This document shows, piece after piece, positions 35,986-45,030 of a DNA stretch of 64,000 nucleotides; the stretch's first letter is position 1, and each line of letters begins with the position of its first letter. The translations under genes were made by a program, and so were the position numbers. The stretch is taken from contig JAFDZC010000008.1 of the NCBI GenBank assembly GCA_018267095.1, positions 1 to 64,000 on the forward strand, read 5' to 3'. This DNA comes from Bacteroidota bacterium. GTDB taxonomy: Bacteria; Bacteroidota; Bacteroidia; Flavobacteriales; Flavobacteriaceae. The notes beneath the pieces are model-generated. The model saw only the letters and a program-made list of their open reading frames with translations, was not told where the DNA came from and did no database searches.

Positions 35986-37050
35986 ATGGCGGGAAACAGC
36001 TTCGGAACTTTATTCAAATTAACTTCTTTCGGCGAATCACATGGTGAAGCGATTGGCGGAATCATCGAAGGTTGTCCGGCGGGATTAAAAGTAAATTTTG
36101 ATGCAATTCAAAACGAATTAGACCGAAGAAAACCAGGGCAATCAGCCATAGTTACCCAACGCAAAGAATCTGATTTGGTTCAGTTTTTATCGGGCATTTT
36201 TGAAGGTCAAACTACCGGAACTCCGATTGGTTTTACGATGGCCAACACCAATCAAAAATCAGAAGATTACAGCCACATAAAAGACAATTTTCGTCCCAGT
36301 CATGCCGATTATGTGTACGAACAAAAATACGGTGTGCGCGATTATCGCGGTGGCGGAAGAAGTTCAGCCAGAGAAACAGCAGCCAGAGTTGTTGCAGGCG
36401 CTCTAGCCAAACAAATGATTCCGAATGTCAAAATCAACGCTTTTGTATCGTCGGTTGGTGATATTTTTATTGACAAACCATACCAAGCTTTAGATTTTTC
36501 AAAAACCGACAGCAATCCTGTGCGCTGTCCGGATGCTGCGACGGCCGAAAAAATGGAAACGCTTATTCGCGAAGTACGCGCTCAAGGCGATACTGTTGGC
36601 GGAACGATTACTTGTGTGATACAAAATGTTCCTATTGGTTGGGGCGAACCTGTTTTTGACAAACTCCACGCTCAATTGGGCAAAGCGATGTTGTCAATCA
36701 ACGCCGTAAAAGGTTTTGAATACGGCAGCGGTTTTTGTGGCGCACGCATGAAAGGCAGCCAGCACAATGATTTGCAGAACTCAGACGGCACAACCAAAAG
36801 CAATTTATCCGGAGGTATTCAAGGCGGCATTTCAAATGGTATGGATATTTATTTCAGAGTGGCTTTTAAACCGGTTGCCACTTTGATTCAAAAGCAACCG
36901 ATGCTTAATCGCGAAGGTGAAATTACAGAAGTTCAAGGCAAGGGACGACACGATCCGTGTGTGGTTCCCAGAGCCGTTCCGATTGTCGAAGCGATGGCTG
37001 CAATGGTCTTGGCTGATTTTTATTTACTTCAAAAAACCAATCAACTCTAA
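35986..37050 (+). CDS. aroC: chorismate synthase
   Basis: A 354-residue enzyme with [20 protein letters not shown], the FMN-binding start of the family. [18 protein letters not shown] (about residues 123-140), [13 protein letters not shown], and the C-terminal [17 protein letters not shown] are all typical signatures. It turns 5-enolpyruvylshikimate-3-phosphate into chorismate with reduced FMN as cofactor, the last step of the shikimate pathway. No other aro genes are near. The symporter gene starts 9 bases after its stop. Confidence 0.96.
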   Translation: MAGNSFGTLFKLTSFGESHGEAIGGIIEGCPAGLKVNFDAIQNELDRRKPGQSAIVTQRKESDLVQFLSGIFEGQTTGTPIGFTMANTNQKSEDYSHIKDNFRPSHADYVYEQKYGVRDYRGGGRSSARETAARVVAGALAKQMIPNVKINAFVSSVGDIFIDKPYQALDFSKTDSNPVRCPDAATAEKMETLIREVRAQGDTVGGTITCVIQNVPIGWGEPVFDKLHAQLGKAMLSINAVKGFEYGSGFCGARMKGSQHNDLQNSDGTTKSNLSGGIQGGISNGMDIYFRVAFKPVATLIQKQPMLNREGEITEVQGKGRHDPCVVPRAVPIVEAMAAMVLADFYLLQKTNQL

Positions 37051-37059
37051 TATTTTAAG

Positions 37060-38316
37060 ATGAATTCAACCGAAAATACTTCAAAATCAATTTTCTCAAA
37101 TCTTACCGCACAAATTCTCATGGCCATGTTGTTGGGCATTGCTTTAGGTATTTTTATTCACAACTCATGGACTGAAGATGCGGCCAAAGAATTCAGCGGC
37201 TACATCAAAATGCTGGCAACGATTTTTATTCGATTGGTGCAAATGATTATCTCGCCACTAGTTTTTACCACCTTAGTTGTGGGCATTGCCAAACTCGGAG
37301 ATATCAAAGCGGTGGGCAGAATCGGAGGGAAGGCATTGGGTTGGTTTTTTACTGCTTCGTTTATTTCGTTGCTCATCGGGATGTTTTGGGTGAATGTATT
37401 ACAACCGGGCGTTGGACTTAATTTGCCGTCCGTAGATTTATCAACCGCTGCTGAAGTGACCGAAAAAACTCAGAATTTCTCTGCGCAAAACTTTGTTGAA
37501 CACATCATTCCGAAAAGCATCGTTGAGGCCATGGCAACCAATGAAATTCTGCAAATTGTAATTTTCTCGATTTTCTTCGGATTGGCCGCCGCATCCATTG
37601 GTGATTATGCCAAACCAGTAGTTTCTGCCTTAGACAAGACATCGCACATCATTTTAAAGATGGTTAATTATGTGATGAAATTTGCACCGATTGGTGTTTT
37701 TGGTGCGATTGCCGGCGTGTTCTCGGTTCGCGATTTTGGAGAATTGGCTTTGACTTATGCCAAGTTTTTCGGTTCGTTCTTGGTGGGTATTAGCTCGCTT
37801 TGGGTTATCTTACTCTTGATTGGGTTTTTATTCCTCAAAAGTCAAATGCGCACTTTGCTCAAACACATTGTCAGTCCGCTGATTATTGCCTTTGGAACAA
37901 CCAGTAGCGAAGCGGTTTTTCCGAAACTGACCGAAGAATTAGAACGTTTTGGGATTAAAGATAAAATCGTATCGTTTATGCTGCCGTTGGGTTATTCGTT
38001 TAATCTGGATGGAAGTATGATGTACATGACCTTTGCCAGTATTTTTATCGCGCAAGCCTACGGGATTAACCTAGAAATCGGCACGCAACTCACCATGCTT
38101 CTGGTTTTGATGCTCACCAGCAAAGGGATTGCCGGTGTTCCCAGAGCCAGTTTGGTGGTGGTTGCCGCTACTTGCGGTATGTTTAAAATTCCCGTTGAAG
38201 GCATTGCACTTATTCTACCTATTGACCATTTTTGCGATATGTTCAGAAGTGCCACCAATGTTTTAGGAAATGCTTTGGCAACTTCGGTGGTGGGCAAATG
38301 GGAAAAAGAAGATTAA
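37060..38316 (+). CDS. dicarboxylate/amino acid:cation symporter (DAACS family)
   Basis: A 418-residue membrane transporter with about eight helices. Family motifs: FGTTSSEAVFPKL (serine-rich re-entrant loop HP1, about residue 280), LPLGYSFNLDGSMMYMT (TM7, about 308-324), and SKGIAGVPRASLVVV (HP2). These bind acidic amino acids or C4-dicarboxylates with Na+ or H+. Which one is used is not clear from the sequence, though glutamate/aspartate and fumarate/succinate are usual. Possibly co-transcribed with aroC. Confidence 0.92.
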   Translation: MNSTENTSKSIFSNLTAQILMAMLLGIALGIFIHNSWTEDAAKEFSGYIKMLATIFIRLVQMIISPLVFTTLVVGIAKLGDIKAVGRIGGKALGWFFTASFISLLIGMFWVNVLQPGVGLNLPSVDLSTAAEVTEKTQNFSAQNFVEHIIPKSIVEAMATNEILQIVIFSIFFGLAAASIGDYAKPVVSALDKTSHIILKMVNYVMKFAPIGVFGAIAGVFSVRDFGELALTYAKFFGSFLVGISSLWVILLLIGFLFLKSQMRTLLKHIVSPLIIAFGTTSSEAVFPKLTEELERFGIKDKIVSFMLPLGYSFNLDGSMMYMTFASIFIAQAYGINLEIGTQLTMLLVLMLTSKGIAGVPRASLVVVAATCGMFKIPVEGIALILPIDHFCDMFRSATNVLGNALATSVVGKWEKED

Positions 38317-38397
38317 ATTTTTAAGAAATTAATTCACTGTAACAATCATATAAACTTTTACATTTACATCTCAAAAACAAATACTTAATTAAATCAT

Positions 38398-39462
38398 ATG
38401 AAAAAACTATTACTTATTCCAATGTTCGGGCTTAGTTTAGCTGTTCATGGTCAAAATCTTATAGATGAAAATTTTAACTCGCTGAATATTGGCAACGTCG
38501 GAACTGATTACACCGGAGCTACTCCCACCAACAACATATTTACGCAAGCATCAAACGGAACAGCTCCAACAACAGCCACAAATGCCGGCAATGACAATTT
38601 TCAAATTGTAGCGAATGATGCAACACATCTCAATGTTCTGCAAATCACCGGAACCAATGGTGACAAAGGCAGCAGACAACTTTGGATGGATGGTTTTGCT
38701 GATCAATGGACTTTTAGAGATGCCGGAAATGAAATTCTTGAAGTTGAATACGATCTCTATACCGGAACTACTGGAACCAGTCGTAACCTCATGGGATTGT
38801 ACGTCATGGACGCTACCAAAAGTAAATATTTGTGCGGTTTTGTTTTTAACACCAATACTCTTGTTCTTTCTGGTTTAGCCTATTATACTTCTACAACTGC
38901 GCCCATCGGAAACTACACTTTTTATCTCAATACAGGCGGAACTAACTTAGTTCTTACTCCCAATACATGGGTGAGAATCGGAGTAAGCTATAACAAAACA
39001 ACCGGTCAAGTAAAATGGAAAGGCCCAGGATTTAATGGTCAAGTAACCGGTGCAGCTCCGGCTACAGATCCGGATAGAGTTAGTTTGGTATCAACCAGTG
39101 GATCGGTAACTACTCCTACGGTAATCTCGAATACGGCTGCCGCTTCTACATTATTTGACAATTTAATTGTAAGAGCATCTGCAACTGATACTTTGTTGTC
39201 AAACAATCAATTAAATGCTCCTAGCGTAGATTTTAATGTTTACCCAAATCCCGCGAGTAATTTTGTAATAGTTAATAATGCGGCACAAGTAAACATCAGT
39301 CAAATTTTGGTTTCGGATGTTAACGGAAGAATAATCAAAGATCTCAAAACACAAAATATTTCTGAAGTAAGTGTTGATGTCACTGATTTAAAAACCGGTG
39401 TTTATCTGATGAAAATAATTTCAGAACAAGGAACGCTGATTCGCAAAATCATCAAAAACTAA
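38398..39462 (+). CDS. T9SS type A cargo protein of unknown function
   Basis: A 354-residue secreted protein with a signal peptide (MKKLLLIPMFGLSLAVHGQ). The central part is rich in Gly, Thr and aromatic residues (SRQLWMDGFADQWTFRDAG, TPNTWVRIGVSYNKTTGQV) like a concanavalin/laminin-G-type sugar-binding sandwich; that is a guess. The last 75 residues are a T9SS type A sorting domain: VDFNVYPNPASNFVIVNN, then LKTGVYLMKIISEQG and the basic end LIRKIIKN. A terminator follows, so this is a single-gene unit. A TACATTTA at 38359-38366 may be its -7 element. Confidence 0.82.
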   Translation: MKKLLLIPMFGLSLAVHGQNLIDENFNSLNIGNVGTDYTGATPTNNIFTQASNGTAPTTATNAGNDNFQIVANDATHLNVLQITGTNGDKGSRQLWMDGFADQWTFRDAGNEILEVEYDLYTGTTGTSRNLMGLYVMDATKSKYLCGFVFNTNTLVLSGLAYYTSTTAPIGNYTFYLNTGGTNLVLTPNTWVRIGVSYNKTTGQVKWKGPGFNGQVTGAAPATDPDRVSLVSTSGSVTTPTVISNTAAASTLFDNLIVRASATDTLLSNNQLNAPSVDFNVYPNPASNFVIVNNAAQVNISQILVSDVNGRIIKDLKTQNISEVSVDVTDLKTGVYLMKIISEQGTLIRKIIKN

Positions 39463-39481
39463 GGATAAAAACAATATCGAG

Positions 39482-39506
39482 AACGCCCTTCATCGGGCGT
39501 TTTTTT
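39482..39506 (+). terminator. terminator after the T9SS cargo gene
   Basis: Hairpin AACGCCC / GGGCGTT with loop TTCATC and a T run. The T run overlaps the stop codon of the opposite-strand DCC gene, so the hairpin can serve both. Confidence 0.85.
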
Positions 39507-39918
39507 ATGTCAAAAATTTTGAACTTAACTCAGCGGTTGGAATCATACAAACTTCCTTTTTTCCGTACCAATGATAGCGCTTTGCTGCCACATAATCATA
39601 CACCCAATTGCGCAGCGGAGTAGGTAGTATTCTAAATATAGTTCCCAAATGAAAGAATCCGCCCAGGTTCTTGGCAATTTGAATAGCCGCGTTTGATTTG
39701 GTGAAATAGGCTTTCCCCGGAATATACAGAACCACACTATCAATATGCTTATTGTTGATGCCTATATGGGCGATGATTTTTTGACCCAATTCAGATTGAA
39801 GCGCCACAAACCGAAACTGATCTTGCTGATCGTGTTGGATGACAAACTGAACCAATGAATCACACAGATTACAAAATCCGTCAAACAGAATAATTTTTTT
39901 GCCTTTAGGAAATTCCAT
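39505..39918 (-). CDS. DCC family thiol-disulfide oxidoreductase-like protein (DUF393)
   Basis: A 137-residue protein. The family motif DGFCNLCDSLVQFVIQHD at about residues 14-31 supplies a CxxC pair near the N-terminus in a thioredoxin-like fold. FRFVALQSELGQ and a YIPGKAYFTKSNAAIQIA stretch agree with DUF393 proteins, whose thiol role is inferred from the CxxC only. It follows mutS2 by 2 bases and is co-transcribed with it. Confidence 0.85.
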   Translation of the reverse strand: MEFPKGKKIILFDGFCNLCDSLVQFVIQHDQQDQFRFVALQSELGQKIIAHIGINNKHIDSVVLYIPGKAYFTKSNAAIQIAKNLGGFFHLGTIFRILPTPLRNWVYDYVAAKRYHWYGKKEVCMIPTAELSSKFLT

Positions 39919-39920
39919 AC

Positions 39921-42095
39921 TTATTTTTTAATCGGATCAACATATTCCAAAACTTCCAAACTTACGGTTGACGTGAACAAACCGTAATTAACAATGGCTT
40001 TGTTTTTTTCGATTTTTTCAATGGTGCCAATGGCCTGACCGTCTTGCATCCGCGCTCGATCGCCCACCTTGAGTTCGCGTTTAGGCTTTTCAGGAATGAT
40101 TGCTGCTTTGAGCTTTTTTTCTTTTTTCTCTTTGCGGATTTTCTCGACCTGAACCTGAACTTCTTGAACAATGGCTTTTTGCTTCACTTCTTTGGCTTTG
40201 ACTTCTTTAGCGGAAGCCTTCTTGCGTTTTGAATTCTCGATTTCCACCATTTTTAAAAACTCACCGATGAGCTCTTTCTTGTCTTTGTTGTTGAAGTATT
40301 TGCTCGAGATATCGTCTATTTTTTGGCCTATATAAATCAGTCGTTGATTGCTGTCATACAACTCTTGATAGTTCTCGAGTTTTTGTTTTATTTTTTGATT
40401 GATGGTTTCCATCTTTTTGCTTTCTTCACGCGCTCTGATTTCTTCTTCTTTGAGCGTTTGTGACGTTTTTTCAAGCTTTGAACGTTCTTTTTGCAAATTG
40501 GCAATGGTTTTGTCAAATCTGACTTTACCAACTTCAACTCGTTTTTTGGCGCGGTTGATTAGTCCATAGGGAATGCCGTTTTTCTGGGCTACCTCAAAAG
40601 TAAACGAACTTCCGGCTTGACCCAAAACCAATTTATAAATCGGTTCAAGTGATTTTTCGTCAAAAAGCATATTAGCGTTGGTAGCAAATTCAAGTTCATC
40701 GGCCAAAATCTTCAAGTTCGAATAATGTGTGGTGATGATGCCAAAAGCTTCGCGATGATAAAACTCTTCCAGAAAAACTTCGGCCAAAGCGCCACCCAAT
40801 TCCGGATCGGAACCGGTTCCAAATTCGTCAATCAAGAACATGGTTTTGCTGTTGCATTTCTTTAAGAAATAATTCATGTTCTTTAATCGATAACTATACG
40901 TACTTAAATGATTTTCAATAGATTGATTGTCACCGATGTCAGTCAAAATTCGATCAAACAAAAAGGTTTCGCTACGCTCGTGCACCGGAATCAACAAACC
41001 CGATTGCAACATTAATTGCAACAAACCAACTGTTTTAAGTGAGATGGTTTTTCCGCCGGCATTGGGTCCTGAAATCACCACAATTCTGCGTTTTTGGTGC
41101 AATTCAAAAGTTTGCGGATGCGTGACTTCTTTCTTTTGATTGTTGGTCAAAAGTAAAATCGGATGATAAGCATCGCGCAAATACATGCGTCTTTCAGTAG
41201 TAATTTTGGGCAACAAAGCATTCATCTTGTAGGCATAACGCGCTTTGGCAGCTATGACATCTACATCTGAAAGCAATTCCTGATAAGCAACAATCAGTTC
41301 AAGATTTGGCCGAATATTATTGGTGAGCCACTTCAGAATGCGGACAATTTCTTCCTTTTCTTCAAACTCTAAATTGCTCAATTCACGTGCATACTGAAAA
41401 GTCGCTTCGGGCTCAATAAAAACAATGCTTCCGGTTTTTGAAGTTCCGGCCACAGAACCTTTTACCTTGCGGCGATACATGGCCATAACCGCCAATACGC
41501 GGCGATTTTGCACAAAACTTTCTTTGATTTCATCCAAATAACCCAACGAATTGTAATGCGCCATTGCTTGTCCGAAACTTTGGTTGACTTTGCCACGCAC
41601 CGTATTCATTCTGCGACGAATATCGGTCAAGTCAGGTGATGCGCTGTCTTTAACCTCACCATATTTATCTAAAACAGCGTCAATCGCATTGATGATATCT
41701 TTGGTAAGCACCACCGACGAAGCGCGCAAATACAACTTCGGATAATATTCTTCAAACTTTTTGAGAAACTGAATGAGCACATTGCTCGTTTCAGAAATTG
41801 CCCGGATTTTTCTAAACCCACCGGCTTCTAAAAAACTGCCGTCAATAGCCAGAAATTTAAGTTCGTGCGCAATACTCTCAAATCCGTGATTCGGAATAGC
41901 GTTGTTGTTCTGAAAAGATGACAAATATTCTGATGTTTGCCAAAGTGCATTCATAAGCTCGTCTTGATTGTGAAAAGGGCGAATCGACAAGGCTTTTTCT
42001 TTGCCCAAATCGGTCACACATTTCTCGGCAACCGCTTCTAAAACAGTCGGAAATTGTAAGTCTTGTAAGGTTTTATCAGTAACTGAAATCATCAA
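39921..42095 (-). CDS. mutS2: MutS2-family ATPase without Smr nuclease domain
   Basis: A 724-residue MutS-family ATPase. The N-terminal core and lever regions (about 1-300) are followed by the ATPase: Walker A GPNAGGKTISLK (about 344-355), Walker B LIDEFGTGSDPELGGALAEV (about 422-440) and ITTHYSNLK. A long charged coiled-coil clamp (about 520-640) ends in the KOW/SH3-like tail (LKVGDRARMQDGQAIGTIEKIE). MutS2 proteins act on branched DNA or collided ribosomes. The Smr domain that ends the 785-residue B. subtilis protein is absent. MutS2 is distinct from mismatch-repair MutS; a mispair-binding Phe-x-Glu is not seen. Confidence 0.9.
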   Translation of the reverse strand: MMISVTDKTLQDLQFPTVLEAVAEKCVTDLGKEKALSIRPFHNQDELMNALWQTSEYLSSFQNNNAIPNHGFESIAHELKFLAIDGSFLEAGGFRKIRAISETSNVLIQFLKKFEEYYPKLYLRASSVVLTKDIINAIDAVLDKYGEVKDSASPDLTDIRRRMNTVRGKVNQSFGQAMAHYNSLGYLDEIKESFVQNRRVLAVMAMYRRKVKGSVAGTSKTGSIVFIEPEATFQYARELSNLEFEEKEEIVRILKWLTNNIRPNLELIVAYQELLSDVDVIAAKARYAYKMNALLPKITTERRMYLRDAYHPILLLTNNQKKEVTHPQTFELHQKRRIVVISGPNAGGKTISLKTVGLLQLMLQSGLLIPVHERSETFLFDRILTDIGDNQSIENHLSTYSYRLKNMNYFLKKCNSKTMFLIDEFGTGSDPELGGALAEVFLEEFYHREAFGIITTHYSNLKILADELEFATNANMLFDEKSLEPIYKLVLGQAGSSFTFEVAQKNGIPYGLINRAKKRVEVGKVRFDKTIANLQKERSKLEKTSQTLKEEEIRAREESKKMETINQKIKQKLENYQELYDSNQRLIYIGQKIDDISSKYFNNKDKKELIGEFLKMVEIENSKRKKASAKEVKAKEVKQKAIVQEVQVQVEKIRKEKKEKKLKAAIIPEKPKRELKVGDRARMQDGQAIGTIEKIEKNKAIVNYGLFTSTVSLEVLEYVDPIKK

Positions 42096-42171
42096 TGAAG
42101 ATTGGGTTTTACTTGTGCAAACTTAACGAAAAATCACTTGGGAATCGCGTCAAAAAAGCAAGCAGAATGGT

Positions 42172-42179
42172 TATATTTG
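42172..42179 (+). promoter_or_regulatory. -7 promoter element for ung (TATATTTG)
   Basis: TATATTTG is a perfect TAnnTTTG match, 15 bases before the ATG at 42195. The nearest upstream TTG (42138-42140) is too far, so the -33 part is not seen. Confidence 0.45.
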
Positions 42180-42194
42180 AGCAAATTTTTTCTG

Positions 42195-42866
42195 ATGGAT
42201 ATTAAAATTGAAAGCAGCTGGAAATCATTATTGGCAGATGAATTTGAAAAGCCATATTTTACCGATTTGATTTCATTTGTCAAAGCTGAATACAGTTCTA
42301 AAGAATTCAAATGCTTTCCGCCCGGACCGCTTATTTTTTCAGCTTTTGATCATTGTCCGTTAGATCAAACCAAAGTAGTGATTATCGGCCAAGACCCGTA
42401 TCACGGTCCCGGTCAAGCCAATGGTTTGTGCTTTTCTGTAAATGATGGCATTTTGTTTCCGCCGTCATTAGTGAATATTTTTAAAGAAATTCAAACCGAT
42501 TTGCAAAAGCCAATTCCGATTTCAGGCAATTTAGAACGTTGGGCTGATCAAGGCGTATTATTGCTCAATGCGACATTAACTGTTCGGCAAGGGCAGGCGG
42601 CAAGCCATCAAAATCGCGGTTGGGAAACTTTTACCGATGCGGTGATTCAAAAACTATCGGCACAAAAAGAACAAATTGTTTTCATGCTTTGGGGCGGCTT
42701 TGCCAAGAAAAAAGGCATGAGCATTGACCGCCATAAACACTTGGTTTTAGAATCAGGACATCCGTCACCACTTAGTGCCAATAAAGGCCATTGGTTCAGA
42801 AACCAGCATTTTAGTCAAGCTAATAATTACTTAATTTCTGTGGGCAAACAAGCGATTAATTGGTAA
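42195..42866 (+). CDS. ung: uracil-DNA glycosylase (family 1)
   Basis: A 223-residue enzyme, usual for Ung. The water-activating motif is GQDPYHGPGQANGLCFSV (about residues 62-79), with the catalytic Asp. HPSPLSANKGHW (about 188-199) is the DNA-intercalating loop with His, and LLLNATLTVRQGQAASH lies between them. It removes uracil from DNA to start base-excision repair. The frame extends back to 42102, but the ATG at 42195 gives the family start (MDIKIESSW) and sits just behind the -7 element. It ends 3 bases from a convergent gene. Confidence 0.95.
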   Translation: MDIKIESSWKSLLADEFEKPYFTDLISFVKAEYSSKEFKCFPPGPLIFSAFDHCPLDQTKVVIIGQDPYHGPGQANGLCFSVNDGILFPPSLVNIFKEIQTDLQKPIPISGNLERWADQGVLLLNATLTVRQGQAASHQNRGWETFTDAVIQKLSAQKEQIVFMLWGGFAKKKGMSIDRHKHLVLESGHPSPLSANKGHWFRNQHFSQANNYLISVGKQAINW

Positions 42867-42869
42867 TTA

Positions 42870-43460
42870 TTAATCAATCGTAAATGGATAATATCCACCG
42901 GCGTCTAATCCTGAATAACGCGAGTTCAAGTTTAAGAACAAATTGTTGCCAATGCTTTCTGAGCGAAACTCGACATCAGTAGTTGACAAACTGTTGTAAC
43001 CAAAGCTCAAACGATAATTTCCTGAAGTTAAACCACTCAGGCGAACTTTGAATTCGTATAAATCTGTTGTGGAATTATAGACACATTTACCGAAAACGAA
43101 ATCACCGCCATAAGCTTGACCGCGTTCGATGAGAAGTTGACTTTCCTGAATAGAAATCGGAATCCATTCGGTTCCGCTGAGTTTTTCAATCTCATACGAA
43201 AACTGCAATTTAGTGGCCCCGCCAGTGGTTTTAAAAATATCAAGTGGATTTGTTTTCCCAGGAATTGTAAGTAATCGATCAATATCTGCTTCAACAATAA
43301 TCACTGGATTGGTGGGAAGTGTGTCATCGGTATACACTGAAACCAATTCAGGGGAACTCACAAACACATCGTTGTAAAATTCGCTGTCTTTATTCGAACA
43401 ATCAGCCGCCATGAGCACAGTGCCCAAAGCCATAAAAAAGAAATATTGCAATGTTTTCAT
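42870..43460 (-). CDS. lipoprotein of unknown function
   Basis: A 196-residue protein with a lipoprotein signal (MKTLQYFFFMALGTVLMAAD, lipobox Cys about residue 21, in AADCSNKD). The mature part has beta-type sequence and an FPFTID-like end (GYYPFTID). No known domain. It is the last gene of a minus-strand run of envelope genes, 9 bases after the barrel gene. Confidence 0.75.
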   Translation of the reverse strand: MKTLQYFFFMALGTVLMAADCSNKDSEFYNDVFVSSPELVSVYTDDTLPTNPVIIVEADIDRLLTIPGKTNPLDIFKTTGGATKLQFSYEIEKLSGTEWIPISIQESQLLIERGQAYGGDFVFGKCVYNSTTDLYEFKVRLSGLTSGNYRLSFGYNSLSTTDVEFRSESIGNNLFLNLNSRYSGLDAGGYYPFTID

Positions 43461-43469
43461 AACCTTTGA

Positions 43470-44033
43470 TTAAAAGCGATAACCGAAACTCAGTCCAACG
43501 CGTGAAATAATATCTGGGCTTTTGTCTTTGTTGAACATATTTGAGCCAAATCCGACCAAAAACTCAATACCAAATTTGTCTTTGATGTAGTATTTATAAC
43601 CGGCACCGGCACCAGCTGCTACATCAGAATATTTGCTTTTTTCAATGGTGTAGTAATCGTGGCCAAGATTGTCGGTTTTAAGAACCGTTTCGCGAAAATC
43701 ACCGCCATTGGCCGAAAGAAAAACTTCAGCAAAGTAAAAACTGCGCTGGCCATTCGATAAGTTATAGCGTACAAACGGAATCACTTCATATTTAGGAATT
43801 GTGTTTCGGTTTCCCTCATCGAAATCATCGTTGACTTTTTTGCTGTTGGCATAACTCATGGTCAAACCTGATGAAAATCGTCGGCTAAAAAAACGTTCAT
43901 AGGTTAAATTAGCTTTTGAAGATGCAATGGCTGATACTAATTCAACACGAAATTCATTATGCTTTTTTTCAAGTACAGACTGTGACCATAGGGACGGAGC
44001 AGCAAACAAAAGAAAGAAAAGGTATTTCTTCAT
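43470..44033 (-). CDS. outer-membrane beta-barrel protein
   Basis: A 187-residue protein starting at ATG 44033, which gives a signal peptide (MKKYLFFLLFAAPSLWSQS); the longer frame to 44078 does not. Alternating strands (LTYERFFSRRFSSGLTMSY, RSFYFAEVFLSANGG) end in the terminal Phe of VGLSFGYRF, which marks outer-membrane barrels. About eight strands are likely. Ligand unknown. It is 50 bases after the transglutaminase-like gene, on the same strand. Confidence 0.78.
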   Translation of the reverse strand: MKKYLFFLLFAAPSLWSQSVLEKKHNEFRVELVSAIASSKANLTYERFFSRRFSSGLTMSYANSKKVNDDFDEGNRNTIPKYEVIPFVRYNLSNGQRSFYFAEVFLSANGGDFRETVLKTDNLGHDYYTIEKSKYSDVAAGAGAGYKYYIKDKFGIEFLVGFGSNMFNKDKSPDIISRVGLSFGYRF

Positions 44034-44083
44034 AAAAAATAGATTGATAGGCGAATATACAAAACGATTTGACATCAAACATT

Positions 44084-45013
44084 TTAAAATGTGAGCGCTC
44101 CGAGGATTTCTTCTGACATAAACGGACCGCCGGGATAAGTGGCGGTATAATCGAGGTTGAGCCAGATTTGTCCGCGCTCATCGATGTGATAATGGATGCG
44201 ATTGCCTTTGCTTTCTTCCGAAAAAAGAACTTTTTTTATCAAAAAGTTGATGGTTTCTAAATCATTTTTATTACCGATGAGCATTTCGGGATAAATATGT
44301 CCGCCGGTGTGAATCAGCCGAGGAGTTCCGCCAATGGATTTGATGCAAGCCGCCATCAATATGGAATGATCGTCACAATCGCCGGAAAAATAGCGCAGCG
44401 ATTCTGAAGCTTTGGCAATGTAATCTTTGCCTTTGGGATCGCTAACGTAGTTCCAACGCGCATTGATTTCTTTAAAAACGGCAAAACATTGAATGATGGT
44501 TCGGTAATTTGAAAAACCGCGAATGTTTTTGAAATCTTTGGTTGTGGCCATGAGCGCAAAATCGCGAACACGCGGATTCTCGAATTCAACGGCATTGATG
44601 ATTTTGGATTTGTTCGGGAAAGGCAACAGTTTTGAAATGATGATGTCTTGCGGATTGGGACTATCACTCATCGAGTAAATCATATATTGATAATCTTCAA
44701 TCACGCTTTTAAACCCGTATTTGCCAGAGAAACTTCCGTAAACCAAGGCAATTAAATACAAACCAATACAAATAATAATCACGGTTCGCATGAGGCGCAA
44801 AACCAATTGAATTACAACTAAAATAGCGATAAATAATAGAATTCTATCGAGTTGAAAGTACCAATTGGGGTCAATTAAGTTTTGGTGAAAGATGATAAAA
44901 ACCGGAATAGCAATCAGTACGTTGAGCGCAAAAATGATGACATTGTCCCAAGGCTTTCGAACCTGAAGCTTTTGCTTGAGTTTTTGTATCGACTGAATTG
45001 TACTTTTTACCAT
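44084..45013 (-). CDS. membrane-anchored transglutaminase-like protein
   Basis: A 309-residue protein. Three hydrophobic segments fall in about residues 20-120 (NVIIFALNVLIAIPVFIIFH; ILLFIAILVVIQLVLRLM; VIIICIGLYLIALVYG). The C-terminal half is a transglutaminase-like (papain-like) domain: YFSGDCDDHSILMAACI (catalytic Cys about 213), LIHTGGHIYPE (His), and a later Asp in WLNLDYTATYPGG. It could act as a cysteine protease or transferase on cell-envelope proteins. Distance to the binding-protein-like gene is 17 bases; same strand. Confidence 0.82.
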   Translation of the reverse strand: MVKSTIQSIQKLKQKLQVRKPWDNVIIFALNVLIAIPVFIIFHQNLIDPNWYFQLDRILLFIAILVVIQLVLRLMRTVIIICIGLYLIALVYGSFSGKYGFKSVIEDYQYMIYSMSDSPNPQDIIISKLLPFPNKSKIINAVEFENPRVRDFALMATTKDFKNIRGFSNYRTIIQCFAVFKEINARWNYVSDPKGKDYIAKASESLRYFSGDCDDHSILMAACIKSIGGTPRLIHTGGHIYPEMLIGNKNDLETINFLIKKVLFSEESKGNRIHYHIDERGQIWLNLDYTATYPGGPFMSEEILGALTF

Positions 45014-45030
45014 AAATACCTAGTGGCCAA

